This document shows, in pieces, positions 31,262 to 41,035 of a stretch of DNA of 64,000 nt; the stretch's first letter is position 1, and each line of letters begins with the position of its first letter. Source of the stretch: Selaginella moellendorffii (taxonomy: Eukaryota; Streptophyta; Lycopodiopsida; Selaginellales; Selaginellaceae). The stretch is taken from the NCBI RefSeq assembly GCF_000143415.4, contig NW_003314267.1:3001028-3065027 (forward strand), in the 5' to 3' direction. A program made the position numbers and the translations under genes. Under the pieces are notes generated by a model. That model worked only from the letters and a program-made list of their open reading frames with translations, was not told the origin of the DNA and made no database searches.

Positions 31262-32628
31262 CTGTGGTTCGCCCAGAATTCAAATCATTGAAGACTATGC
31301 TCAAGAACTCAACAAAAACCTTCATTAAAATGCAAGTAGCTCTTATCAATGAAGAAGAACCAGCCGAAGACCAGACACCTGCAGATACAACCACAACCAC
31401 AGCTTTGTTTGTCAACTCAAAGCAAACAAAGAATTCTCCAGGTAGAGGAGGCAGCGAGCAACACTGTGAACAGCTTCAAGGCTAGCAATGTTGGAGACAG
31501 CAACTCACTTGAGCGTAAAGGTGAGTGCAATTATTGTAAGCGGGTCGGACACTATGCCAGAGAATGCCGAGACAGGTTAGCAGGGCGTCCTTGAGGATTG
31601 GGGAGAAAGAACGCCAAGACTGGCTATACAAACCAGTCAAGAGCTCTCATGGTAAGAGCTATTCCAGAACCTGTGTTTGTTCAGCAGCAGGATCAAGACG
31701 TAATCTGGCTGGAGATAGCAGCAAAGATGCACATGACTGGCAGGCGAGAAGCTTTCCTGAACCTCAGGAAATTTTTACAGGCAGGCAGGTTGGTTTAGAA
31801 GACAAGAGTCTTCTGTCAGTTGTCACAGTTCAAGTAAAGCTCGACATATCAGGAACATGTATTTTGTTCCAGGCTTGGCATATCATCGGTGCAGCTTCTA
31901 ACAACGGTTTCTATTTTATTTTTAACGCCAAGCAGGCTATTATGCAAGACAAGAAGACAGATCAAGCAGTGGCTTATGGACAACACTATTCTGGACTTCA
32001 TAAACTCAACGCCACCATGGTTGTTCCAGACAAGCAGCCGGATAGAGCACTTTCAACTCGAGCGAGTAATTTCCAGTTGTGGCATGAGTGTCTAGGCCAT
32101 GTGCATGAAGACGCCCTCAAAGCAGTGTCCAGAGATCAAGCACATGCACAAAAATTCGAGTTTACAGGCAAGTTTGAATTTTGTGAGGCTTGTGCGCTAG
32201 GAAAACAAGCATGCACATCATTTCCAAAGTTTTCAGAATCCAAGAGCAGTCAGCCTCTTGAGCTCGTTCACACAGATGTGTGTGGGCCTTTCCATGTCCA
32301 AAGCCATCGTGGAATGAGGTATTTCTTGACATCCATCGATGACTACTCACACTACACAGTCGTGAGACTTTTGGCCAAGAAATCTGAAGTTCTTGATCAC
32401 TTTAAAGTTTACAAGACTTCAGCTGAAAATCTTCTTGGTAAGCTTTACGCAGTGACAAAGGTGGCGAGTACACATCAGCAGTTTACAGCTCCAGATAGTC
32501 CTGCTCAAAACGGAGTTGCTGAAAGAATGAACCAGACTCTTATGGAGAGTGCACGTAATATGCTTAGTCACGTAGGAATGCCACTAACGTTCTGGGCCAA
32601 GGCGATTAATACATGTAATTAATCACAG
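31262..32628 (+). mobile_element. Ty1/copia element, 5' half (gag to integrase)
   Basis: Begins inside gag (PEFKSLKTMLKNSTKTFIKM, ALINEEEP). A CCHC zinc knuckle follows (CNYCKRVGHYARECRDR, about 31,527-31,577), then protease-like remains with frameshifts, then the integrase: the HHCC domain (LWHECLGHVHEDALKAV... CEACALGKQ), core motifs HTDVCGPFHVQS, DDYSHYTVV and APDSPAQNGVAERMNQTL, and finally FWAKAINTC. The sequence stops matching at about 32,620, in the middle of the integrase, and resumes at 36,966. Stops and frameshifts in gag and protease show it is dead. Confidence 0.85.
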
Positions 32629-33312
32629 CTGCCTTCTTTTATAGTGCAAGTCTTGTACTTGAGATGAAACATAAAAAATCCATAATTAAAAGTTACAACA
32701 TAGCTTGATATGGGAGGTTCTAGGTGTTCTAGCACAACCCACTTGGTTTTAGATCAAAGGACCAGGATAAAAAACAGAACTGTTCAAAGGCTGGCTTTTT
32801 CTTCTAGATTTCCTATATGAGTTTTAACCAGTGAAGTTCTACAGAATTTTAGTTTTTTTCAATGACTTACTATAAAGTGGCAAGAAGAAATTGAAGAGAG
32901 GTGGTGGAAGTTTACTGAGGACCCAAGTTGCTTTATTCTGCTCAACATGGATATTGAGTTCAGAGTCATTGCTTTTGGAACACATCAAAAGCATCTTGGG
33001 GGTTCTTCTCGCAGAGGAACTTCTTGCATGCTCTCTTTTGATCACAAAGCATTTGGTGTGAAGAAACTGCTAAAAGAGAGAAAGAAATGGAAAATCTAAC
33101 ACATAATAGTAAAGTGTGGCATAAAGTATAATTTTTTGGCCAAAGCAATGCCAATAAGTGAGATCTATGAATTTAGTTTCCTGTTGTGCATACTCAAAAA
33201 TTTGAGAGTTAAGAAATCCAGACTATTATAAAGCAACATAGATAGGTGAGAGCTGGTGAATCTTTAATTTTCAAGCCCGTAAGGGGAACAAAGGTAAGAT
33301 TCCTTCCAAACC
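32629..33312. other. Unassigned start of the mosaic inside the copia element
   Basis: About 680 bp with no recognised gene. One minus-strand frame near 33,060-32,970 is protein-like (QMLCDQKRACKKFLCEKN followed by a stop after DVFQKQ) but belongs to no family I know. Confidence 0.4.
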
Positions 33313-33789
33313 ATGAAGAAAAATCACAAATGCATGGCTTGCACTCTCCTGCTCTTGCTCTTGGTTGTCCCTGCCATTGTTACTGCTAGTGTTTTTCTAG
33401 CCCGCTGTCACCACCACTGCTCAGCCAAACCAGTCCCACCAAGTGAAGAAGCTCCGGAAGCATGGGACGAAGTCTCTAAGCTCTCACAGCATGATCCCAA
33501 GTGTCTGGCACTTTTCAACTCACCACAATCTCCACCAAAACCTATGGATGCCTGCCTCCATCCCCAGCTGGAAGCCATCGCCCAAACTTCCAACACTCAG
33601 CCCTCGGACACCAAAGCTTGGGGCCTAGTGTACAAGGAAGACACCTCCACTAACAAACACCTTATGGTTGTGTTTTGGGGCACCTCCACCCAGGCAAACA
33701 TGTGCATCAATTGGATCCTGTTTGGAGAGGTACCAAGGACATTACTTCCCAGCCTGACCTCTTGCCTCTCCTACATCTCCCAGGTGTGA
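33313..33789 (+). pseudogene. Secreted/TM-anchored protein first exon joined to lipase exon
   Basis: The frame opens with MKKNHKCMACTLLLLLLVVP, a signal peptide or anchor, then a Pro-rich linker, and continues KAWGLVYKED...LMVVFWGTST, which resembles the beta-strand of class 3 lipases just before the substrate loop. At 33,724 it enters the 1.6-kb duplicated segment. There an in-frame reading ends at a stop (33,787-33,789), or, if GTACCAAGG...CTCCCAG is spliced out, a degraded GHSLGG-like exon follows. The catalytic serine motif is not intact, so I consider it a broken or chimeric lipase gene. An inverted copy of residues about 85-135 lies at 35,951-36,110. Confidence 0.5.
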
Positions 33790-35336
33790 GCTACACACAC
33801 CAAGCTGTGGAGGTGTATCCAAACACATCGCTTCTACTCATTGGGTGCTGGACTCACAGTTCTCGTCTAGGCATCACTGGCGGACCTGCTGCTGCTGTTG
33901 CTTTCAGCAGCCCGGGAGCTAGAGGCTCATTGGAGTCGCGGTCCTTTCAGCTCTATTAGGAGATGAAGCGTAACATGTAACAGGTGGGATTCCATGGTCA
34001 CAGCATCATGGGAGCAACAAGTTGGCATGGTTTGCTTGGTGTAGCACCAGGGAGCATCGGACAGTGCAGCTTGTTCAATGAGTGATGGGAGCTCCTTCCA
34101 GACACACAGCCCAAATGGGATTCTCAATAAACTACAGAGAGGAGACAAGTCTACGTGCTTAGTGCATTAGAGAGTGAGTAAAAACTTACTGTGCATCTGT
34201 GAGGTGTGTGTGACTCGCAATAAACAGCCATCCTAGATTTGCTAGAATGCAAACACATGAACCATCACAATGTTAGGCTCACTGGATTTTGTTGTATTGA
34301 TCACGATGCCATTGAGTTTCACTGGACTGGAGAAACGTCGCAAGGCACCTTGGATTCACTCTAGAGAAGCAGCACATTGGTTTTTTTCTTCTGAGCAATA
34401 CCTGTATCATTCAGAAATTCTGAACACTCTCTTGCATTTTCTCCAGGTACTTCAGCACTTTTTTCTTTACAGAAGATTGCTCAACAAAAAACCAGCAGTA
34501 TCGAAACTATAAACTAAATTATAAGGATTCAAGTGATTACGAAAGGAATACAATCATCCACGGGGAGAGCATATGAAGGGCCAGACAGCCTGGAAACATG
34601 TTGATCTTGTACCATGATATGAAAATCACTCATCTGAGTGTGGCGCTTTTCATGGGCCAATTGCAGCTCTAGTTCTTTTATCTGAAAAGAAAATTATAAA
34701 AATCCCTTCTCAACAACTACCTTTTCTATATAGAAACACTGAGGGGCTTTACCTTGCTTAGATTTGCTATTACCTGAACAAATTGAAAACATAAGTTAAA
34801 ATAGCATAAATATTGTACGACTTTTCTAATCGACTTTGTAGAGCATTGTCCTCTGTGAGCTACATCTTCAAAACATACAGATGAGCACGTAGGGCAACTA
34901 CACAGCATCATATTTTCAAATGGAAAGCTTTTGATAGCCTTGTAATCCATTACTAGATCTTGGTGTCCACCCTGTTTAAATTCTGGTAAAGGACGTCCAC
35001 ATGTGATGTTTTGAGGACAAATCAAAAGACTCAAAATTTGAGTTCCTTCCTTTTCTTTATCATGTCTGTAATTTGAGGGATAAATATTTCACAGCCACTG
35101 CCTTAAAATAACCTGCTATTTTTTTTTCCTCTGGTTAAACATCCAGTATAGAAGGATGCCAAACACAAAGATAGTCTTCACAATCTGAAACAAAAGGCTG
35201 AGCTTTTTCTAAACAGATTCAGTAACATACTAGTTTTGATAAAATAAGAGTCTTCAGATTCTGATTTGAGGGAACGACCGCATTTCTCTTCAGCTACAAT
35301 GGATGTGGGATATATCAATTCAAAGTTATTGAGGTG
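33724..35336. repeat. 1.6-kb segmental duplication, copy 2
   Basis: Direct repeat of 26,201-27,773, with small extra blocks here (about 34,609-34,628, 34,720-34,731 and 34,756-34,768). The minus strand carries a protein-like stretch at 35,034-34,800 (LPEFKQGGHQDLVMDYKAIK; CSCPTCSSVCFEDVAHR) that is partly conserved in copy 1, and the coiled-coil-like exon at about 34,680-34,615. No complete gene. Confidence 0.75.
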
Positions 35337-35339
35337 AAC

Positions 35340-35950
35340 CCCGCAGTGGGTGCTACAAAATTTCGCTCGAGAACGTGGTGAAGAAGACGAGCGACCTGGA
35401 GAGGATTGTGCCGCCGTATCACATCTATGATGAGCACACGGGGGACATCGTTCTGACGATTAGGGGGCTCAACCTTCGGCGGGAGAACGACTACTTGGTT
35501 CTTTGGGACAACAAGCTTGGCAGGCAGGAGTTTCTGGATGGCTATGTCCACCATGGATTGCTCAGAGCTGCGGTGTGGCTGCTCTACCAGGAGAAGGAAA
35601 CGCTGAACCTCCGGCGGGAGAACGACTACTTGGTTCTTTGGGACAGCAAGTTTGGGTTTCTGGATGGCTATGTCCAGAAGACGAGCTGGGTACTGAATGT
35701 GAGCGCGCGGGGTGTTTGGCAGACTTTCCGACTGGAACATCGTGATCGTGTGGCGAGGAACCGTGACTGGAGTGGAGTGGCTGGAGAATCTCCAGGACTA
35801 TCTCATGCCAGTGGGTTTGGATCCGCGGGACAGATCCACGGCGGGCGTCAAGGTGGAGAGTAGCTTCCTCGACATCTACATGACCAGCAAGTCCCGGAGC
35901 CGATACAACAAGTTGAGCGCGCGGCAGCAGCTCATCTGCGCCCTGATCGC
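35340..35950 (+). pseudogene. Shuffled lipase pieces (DAG-lipase and PLA1-II types)
   Basis: First comes the same N-terminal DAG-lipase-like piece as at 24,535-24,858 (LENVVKKTSDLERIVPPYHI... GLLRAAV). Part of it is then repeated in tandem: NLRRENDYLVLWDNKLG, and about 130 bp later NLRRENDYLVLWDSK. From about 35,712 the sequence changes frame and family to a PLA1-II/DAD1-like lipase strand (DWNIVIVWRGTVTGVEWLEN, LQDYLMPVG), followed by VKVESSFLDIYMTSKSRSRY NKLSARQQ in two adjoining pieces. It stops at about 35,945, before the GHSLG serine. It is a composite of two lipase subfamilies; no catalytic triad is present. Confidence 0.75.
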
Positions 35951-36110
35951 AAACAGGATCCAATTGATGCACATGTTTGCCTGGGTGGAGGTGCCCCAAA
36001 ACACAACCATAAGGTGTTTGTTAGTGGAGGTGTCTTCCTTGTACACTCGGCCCGAGCTCCGGTGTCCGAGGGCTGAGAGTTGGAAGTTTGGGCGATGGCT
36101 TCCAGCTGTG
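35951..36110 (-). repeat. Inverted copy of 33,566-33,724
   Basis: The reverse complement runs cagctggaagccatcgccca ... caattggatcctgttt and matches the coding exon at 33,566-33,724 with few changes (for example gagctcgggccga for aagcttggggccta). The two copies flank about 2.2 kb and make an imperfect inverted repeat. Confidence 0.85.
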
Positions 36111-36439
36111 CTTTCTAGAGTTTACAGCTATAACTTTCAACTGATTATGTTAAAATTAATATTAAAATGCTTAATCTTGATGTTAAAATGCTTGAAAATT
36201 CAATGTGCCCAAAAATGTTCTATACTTTTCCCAACAGAGCTGGGATCCCAGATAGTAATTATTTTGTAAGTTATTAGAAAATAACCATTCTTGAACTAAT
36301 TTATATTGTAAAAAGTATCCTGGATGTTTACTTTCGACATAATCAGGACAACTAACTTGTAACTAATTAATATTAGCATCAAAAAGTCTTTGAAATCTAA
36401 CTATCAAAATACTACCTTTAAGAGCTTCTTTCGCTATTA

Positions 36440-36775
36440 TCTATTGAAACATCCGAAACAAAGAAACTTTTCTATCACACCCGTCATCTCCATGAAGAAC
36501 CAATCCTCGTAAAAGACTTGCGATCACGCAATCCGCCTATACACAAGGAACTCTTCCTGTTCTTCCGCCTCCTACACTGCCGACCGATCCATCGCTCGAG
36601 TGACTCAATTGTGGCGAGGGTTGGGATCGTTTTCTTGCAGAGGTGATCGGCGTCGTACGGGGAAGAAGATGATGCTGCTTGCTCCTGCAAAGTCGCGGTG
36701 ACCTCCATCACCATGGATGGCGCTCTGGAATCAAGCCTCGGATCGCTGCTGCGGGGAATTGCGCCAGAGATTTTG
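36440..36775 (-). pseudogene. Partial copy of Ser-rich orphan gene (copy 3)
   Basis: On the minus strand this gives GAIPRSSDPRLDSRAPSM, VMEVTATLQEQAASSSSPYD and ADHLC, matching the second half of the intact gene at 25,240-25,734. A deletion after DHLC removes the segment encoding PPMCPPENGSHGTQ and shifts the frame. The membrane segments are absent. It is flanked by copia sequence at 36,966 and sits at the end of the 4.3-kb mosaic. Confidence 0.75.
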
Positions 36776-36965
36776 TAGCACCCACTGTGGGGGCATAAAA
36801 ATTTGTGGGTAGCACACAATCACATTCTGGATTTCTCTTGACCTAAGAATGGGGGAAGCGTAGCCAGTTCAGCAATAGATTCTGATGCTCTGCCCACATT
36901 GACAACTTTATGTAGATTATTAAAGTGCTTTGGTTGAATGGCAAACTACGGCTCTAGAGTTGAAT

Positions 36966-38519
36966 TCGCAATCTAGTGCCTACCCAGCCTCTTGCAGATA
37001 TTCCTTATTGTCTTTGGACCGGGAAGCAAGTCAGCTTGAGACATCTACGAGTTTTTTATGCAAAAGTTTCTAACAGTCATCGCAGAAAATTGGAGCCGAA
37101 GAGCATTCCTTGCATCATGGTTGGCTATTGTCTCGAGACTAAAGCTTATCGTCTTTACAACATGGCCACCAGATCAATTCTTATCAGCAGAGATGTCCAG
37201 TTTGATGAGAATTCTCTTTACAAGCATTGTTATAAAAATCCTGAGACTCCATCTTATGTTTTACTTTATGATGAAGAGGACGTTTCTAGGGCATCTGGGC
37301 CGCAGCCGCACTCCTCAGCAGCAGGTCGAAGCAGAGTCGCAGCCCCCACTCGAGCCTAGTCCTGTCACACCCGAGCAAGAAGATGAAGCAGTTACGCCAT
37401 TTGATGACGCCTTCATTTTTCCAGGTTTGTTTGATGAACCAGAGGAGGAGGAGTCTCCACCAGGGCAGCCGCAAGCAGAGCCTAGTACTCCTGTGGCTGC
37501 AAGATCTCAGCAAGAAGCCGATCCAATTATTCCCAGCAAACCTTATCGGACTGTCACACGCAGCTATTTATCGCAAGCAGCTCAAGATGCTCAAGACTCC
37601 GGCCTCAAATTGCTGTCAGTCATGGAGCAGCTTCCTTCTGAACCAGGCACAGTTTGTGTAGCTCTCCAATCACCAGAAGCAGGACAGTGGAAGGCTGCTA
37701 TGCAGGAGGAGTACAACTCTTTGGTACGTAACAAGGTTTGTGAGTTTGTTTCTCTTCCACCAGGCGGGAAAATTGTCAGTACCAAGTGCAAATTGGATGC
37801 CATTCGAGCAGTGACTCGACATCGAGCTCGCTTTGTAGCAAGAGGATTTAGTCAAGTACTTGGTGTGGATTTTTCTGAGACTTTTTCGCAGGTGGCTAAA
37901 ATGTCTTCTATAAGAATTATTGCAGCATATTGGGATCTGGAGTCCATCAGCTTGATATCAAGATGGCCTTTTTATATGCTAAGTTTAAGGAGGAAGTCTA
38001 TATTTCTCAGCCAAATGGATTTATTATCCTAGGACAGGAACCTAAGGTGTGTCGACTTAAGCGTGTGGCTTGAAGTAGGCTCTTAGAGTGGTATGAGCAC
38101 ATGGACAAGTTTCTTTCCTCCATTAACTTTAAGAAGGATAGCAATGTGTATATTTCTAGCTTTGGAGCTGCGACAGTACTTATCCCAGTTTAAGATTTCA
38201 GCGACTGGACATCTTTCTTATTGCCTTGGGATCCAGGTGCTTTGGGACAGAGAAGCATCGGTCATCGAGCTCTCTCAAGCACATTATGTTGAAGAAATCT
38301 TGCACAAGTTCAACATGCAAGATTGCAAGCCCATGACAACGCCCATGGATCCAGGTCTTGTGCTGTCTATTGAGCAAAGTCCCAACTGTGAGGAGGAGAA
38401 AGCAATGATGGTGAAAGTTCCATATCGACAAGCAGTTGGATGCCTTATTTATCTAGCCATCAGTACTAGACCAGATGTAGTTGGAGCAATCTACAACATT
38501 TCCTTCATTTGGCATATTA
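36966..38519 (+). mobile_element. Ty1/copia element, 3' half (integrase end to RT)
   Basis: Resumes where the 5' half stopped: VPTQPLADIPYCLWTGKQVS and LRHLRVFYAKV (integrase C-terminal GKKPS motif), then KSIPCIMVGYCLETKAYRLY. A Pro/Glu-rich linker follows, then reverse transcriptase: WKAAMQEEYNSLVRNKVCEF, HRARFVARGFSQVLGVDFSE TFSQV in adjoining pieces, and, after frameshifts, LSYCLGIQV and TRPDVVGAI near 38,470. It ends before the RNase H domain. A segment covering the YVDD catalytic box is lost or scrambled at about 38,030-38,160. Confidence 0.85.
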
Positions 38520-40511
38520 ATCATTTCTTACTTTCATAATTTTCATTCTTAAGTATATATTATCCTCCTCATAGTATGTGTAGTTTAGAATCTTACATTT
38601 TTTTTTGGTGTCTCTAATAATTTCTTCAAAATCTAGTCTTGAATATTCCCCTATTCTAAAGAGTTTATATTGAATGTATTTCCCTAATAATGAATGTTGT
38701 TAAGAGGCTTTGTCTTACAGCTAAAGAGTCTATCTATTCCCTTGAAATTGCAAAAGCATTTTCACTTTCCCATATTAAGTATTGACTTTAATGTTAAGGA
38801 AGTTGAGCAATATAGGATAAAGTATTTTATAATAGGATGTTCTATAATATTAAGCCCTTTAGGATATAATTTTATTCTTTTTTCTATGCTTTTGCATTGA
38901 ATATTATTGAGAATTCCTCTTCTAATAATTCTTTATCCACTAATTCTATTTCCACTTATTTTTATTCTTGATTCTTTCCACTTTCTCCTATTTGCCCTAA
39001 TATTTTAAACATTTTTGTCTTTGGATGAGGGGGTAAAGTAGATAAAAACTTGACCCTAATGATAAAAAGATGACAAGTGACAATAATATTGGAGTGAGGA
39101 TGAATGGCATAGATTGTAGAGTGAGAATAAGTTTAGAAAGTCTTAAAAGATTATACAATTCGATGAGTGAGGTCAAATATATTAAAATTTTAGAGAGTGG
39201 AAGTTTTTTTCTTGCATAGAACTCTGCCCTAAGAAGAGTCCTTTATCTACTCTTTCTTCACTCTTAAAAGGAAAAAGAGTTTTTAAACTTTAGCTTTATT
39301 CAAACTTGCTGCATTTTATCCTCACTCTACCATCTATATTTAACCGCACTTCATTATTATAGGTTACATGTAATTAAAAATGCTATATTATTAATATAGT
39401 TTTTGCTAATTTTTTTAATTTTTATAAGTAATGATTACTCCATTTTATTTGTTTACTAAGTTCCAGGCACTAGGAGAAAAAAATTTTGGGTGGGGGGGGG
39501 GACACACACTAGATTCCCCCCCTTCCCCCAATTCCAATCCTAGATCACTAATGGGGTGTATGGAACAAAATTCCCCCCCTTTAAAAACATCCCCCATAGG
39601 GACATATAAAGCTTTGGCCTTATATACTATACTAGATAAAGATAAAGATCATAAATCCAAGTTAATATAGGCCTTGGAAGCTGACTAAAGAGAAGAGGTA
39701 AAAATAGGTTTTATTGATAAGTCTAAGCTAGATTTAGAGGCTCCCTAAAGGGCAAATATAAAAACAAGATTTTCCATTTATTACAGTGATGTTTGGTGAA
39801 CAGTTATTCTTGAAGTTCTCTACTTTCGTTATAGTTTCAAAGTATTTGGTAGATATGCAGAAGGTTATAATTGGTTAAATGGGATTTCATAGTTAGTTGA
39901 TATCTATGCCATGGATTTGTGGGGTAGATCCATCGGGGCCTCGCATTGAGATTAATCTTGTATTTATAATTTATAAACATGTTTATAATGTAAACTTTCA
40001 TTTGATCCATTGGATTAATAAATCTACTATTAAGAAACATAAGTGTTGTTGTGATACACTACTATTAAATGTTGCTGCATGCACCATATCCAACATACAA
40101 TAAATTATTCAATATAGTAATAGTTTTAAATTTTTATTTACATAAATATGACTATGTATAAATAATTTTTAAACATAAATCACATAGATGTTTCATATAA
40201 ATAGCTAGCTAGAACATGAAAAAAATTCAGGCCAAAGTAGATAAACAGATCCTCTGATGCAAACATCAGAAGTCTACCATCGGTTTCTGCAAAACACCAA
40301 ACTCAAAATCAACACATGCTCACAAAGAATCCTAGCTACTGGAGGTGGAAAATTAGAATCCATGTGAGGAGGCTGAACATTAGAATCCAACTGCTGGGGT
40401 GTCACCACACGATCTACGGCATCCAGCACTTCCGCCCAATCAGAGGGGGGCATCGCTCAATGCGAGGTAAGTTTCTGCTTCCGCGCGCGTCGCAAAACCC
40501 TTAAACTGAGC
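38520..40511. other. AT-rich intergenic block
   Basis: About 2 kb, AT-rich, no gene seen. A poly-G/poly-C patch occurs at about 39,490-39,535 (ten G in a row, then runs of C) and again near 39,570-39,600. The GC-rich piece at 40,420-40,500 just before the MITE is not coding in any frame I recognise. Confidence 0.55.
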
Positions 40512-40861
40512 CATAGCTTCAAAACACGAACACGGCATTCAATTTTTTGAACACGAACACAGAACACGGAAATGAACACGGATAAACACGGGTGAAAACA
40601 CGAATATTCTCTAGAATATTCTACTTATCACTCCATCTCATCTAAAAGCTCCTCATTAGCAGGATCATCATCTTCGTCTTCGTCCTCTTCTTCCATGGCT
40701 TCAATATCAACATCAGTAATTTGAGGAATACTTCCTGTCTGGCTCAAGTCACTTGGAGCATTGACCGAGTCAATGAACACGGCCTGTGTTAACACGGCTG
40801 GGGGCCGTGTTCATGTCACCACGCCAACATGCCGTGGTGCACGGCATGTTTTGAAGCACTG
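40512..40861. mobile_element. hAT-superfamily non-autonomous element (MITE), 350 bp
   Basis: Terminal inverted repeats: left end CATAGCTTCAAAACA, right end (reverse complement) CAGTGCTTCAAAACA, as in hAT ends (CAGNG...). Flanking 8-bp target duplications are aactgagc (40,504-40,511) and aaccgagc (40,862-40,869), 7 of 8 matching. Subterminal acacgg/ccgtgt repeats are dense at both ends. The minus strand at about 40,770-40,640 reads SQTGSIPQITDVDIEAMEEE followed by an acidic end and LLDEME-stop, like the C-terminal tail of a hAT transposase, so the element probably derives by internal deletion from an autonomous copy. Confidence 0.75.
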
Positions 40862-40888
40862 AACCGAGCACCAGGGTAGCGATGAACC

Positions 40889-40992
40889 TAGGATAAAATG
40901 TAAATCCAGAATGAAACAAGCGCAGCAAACCTGTGCACTGCACTCCTCCCATGTGTGGTAGATCCCAGGCTGCCGTCCACACACATTCTTGG
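40889..40992 (+). repeat. About 105-bp dispersed repeat, copy 2
   Basis: Second copy of the repeat at 31,127-31,235, here between the hAT MITE and the BCD1 start, so it forms part of the BCD1 promoter region. Confidence 0.8.
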
Positions 40993-41004
40993 GCGAGTGA
41001 AGAC

Positions 41005-41030
41005 TTAGGGTTCTTGGGTTTAGGGTTTTG
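41005..41030 (+). promoter_or_regulatory. Telo-box cluster upstream of BCD1
   Basis: CTTAGGGTTC, then GGGTTTAGGGTTTTG (complement AAACCCTAAA), lies within 30 bp of the BCD1 start. In plants telo-boxes are typical of ribosome-biogenesis and translation genes, which fits a snoRNP assembly factor. Confidence 0.55.
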
Positions 41031-41035
41031 TTGCG

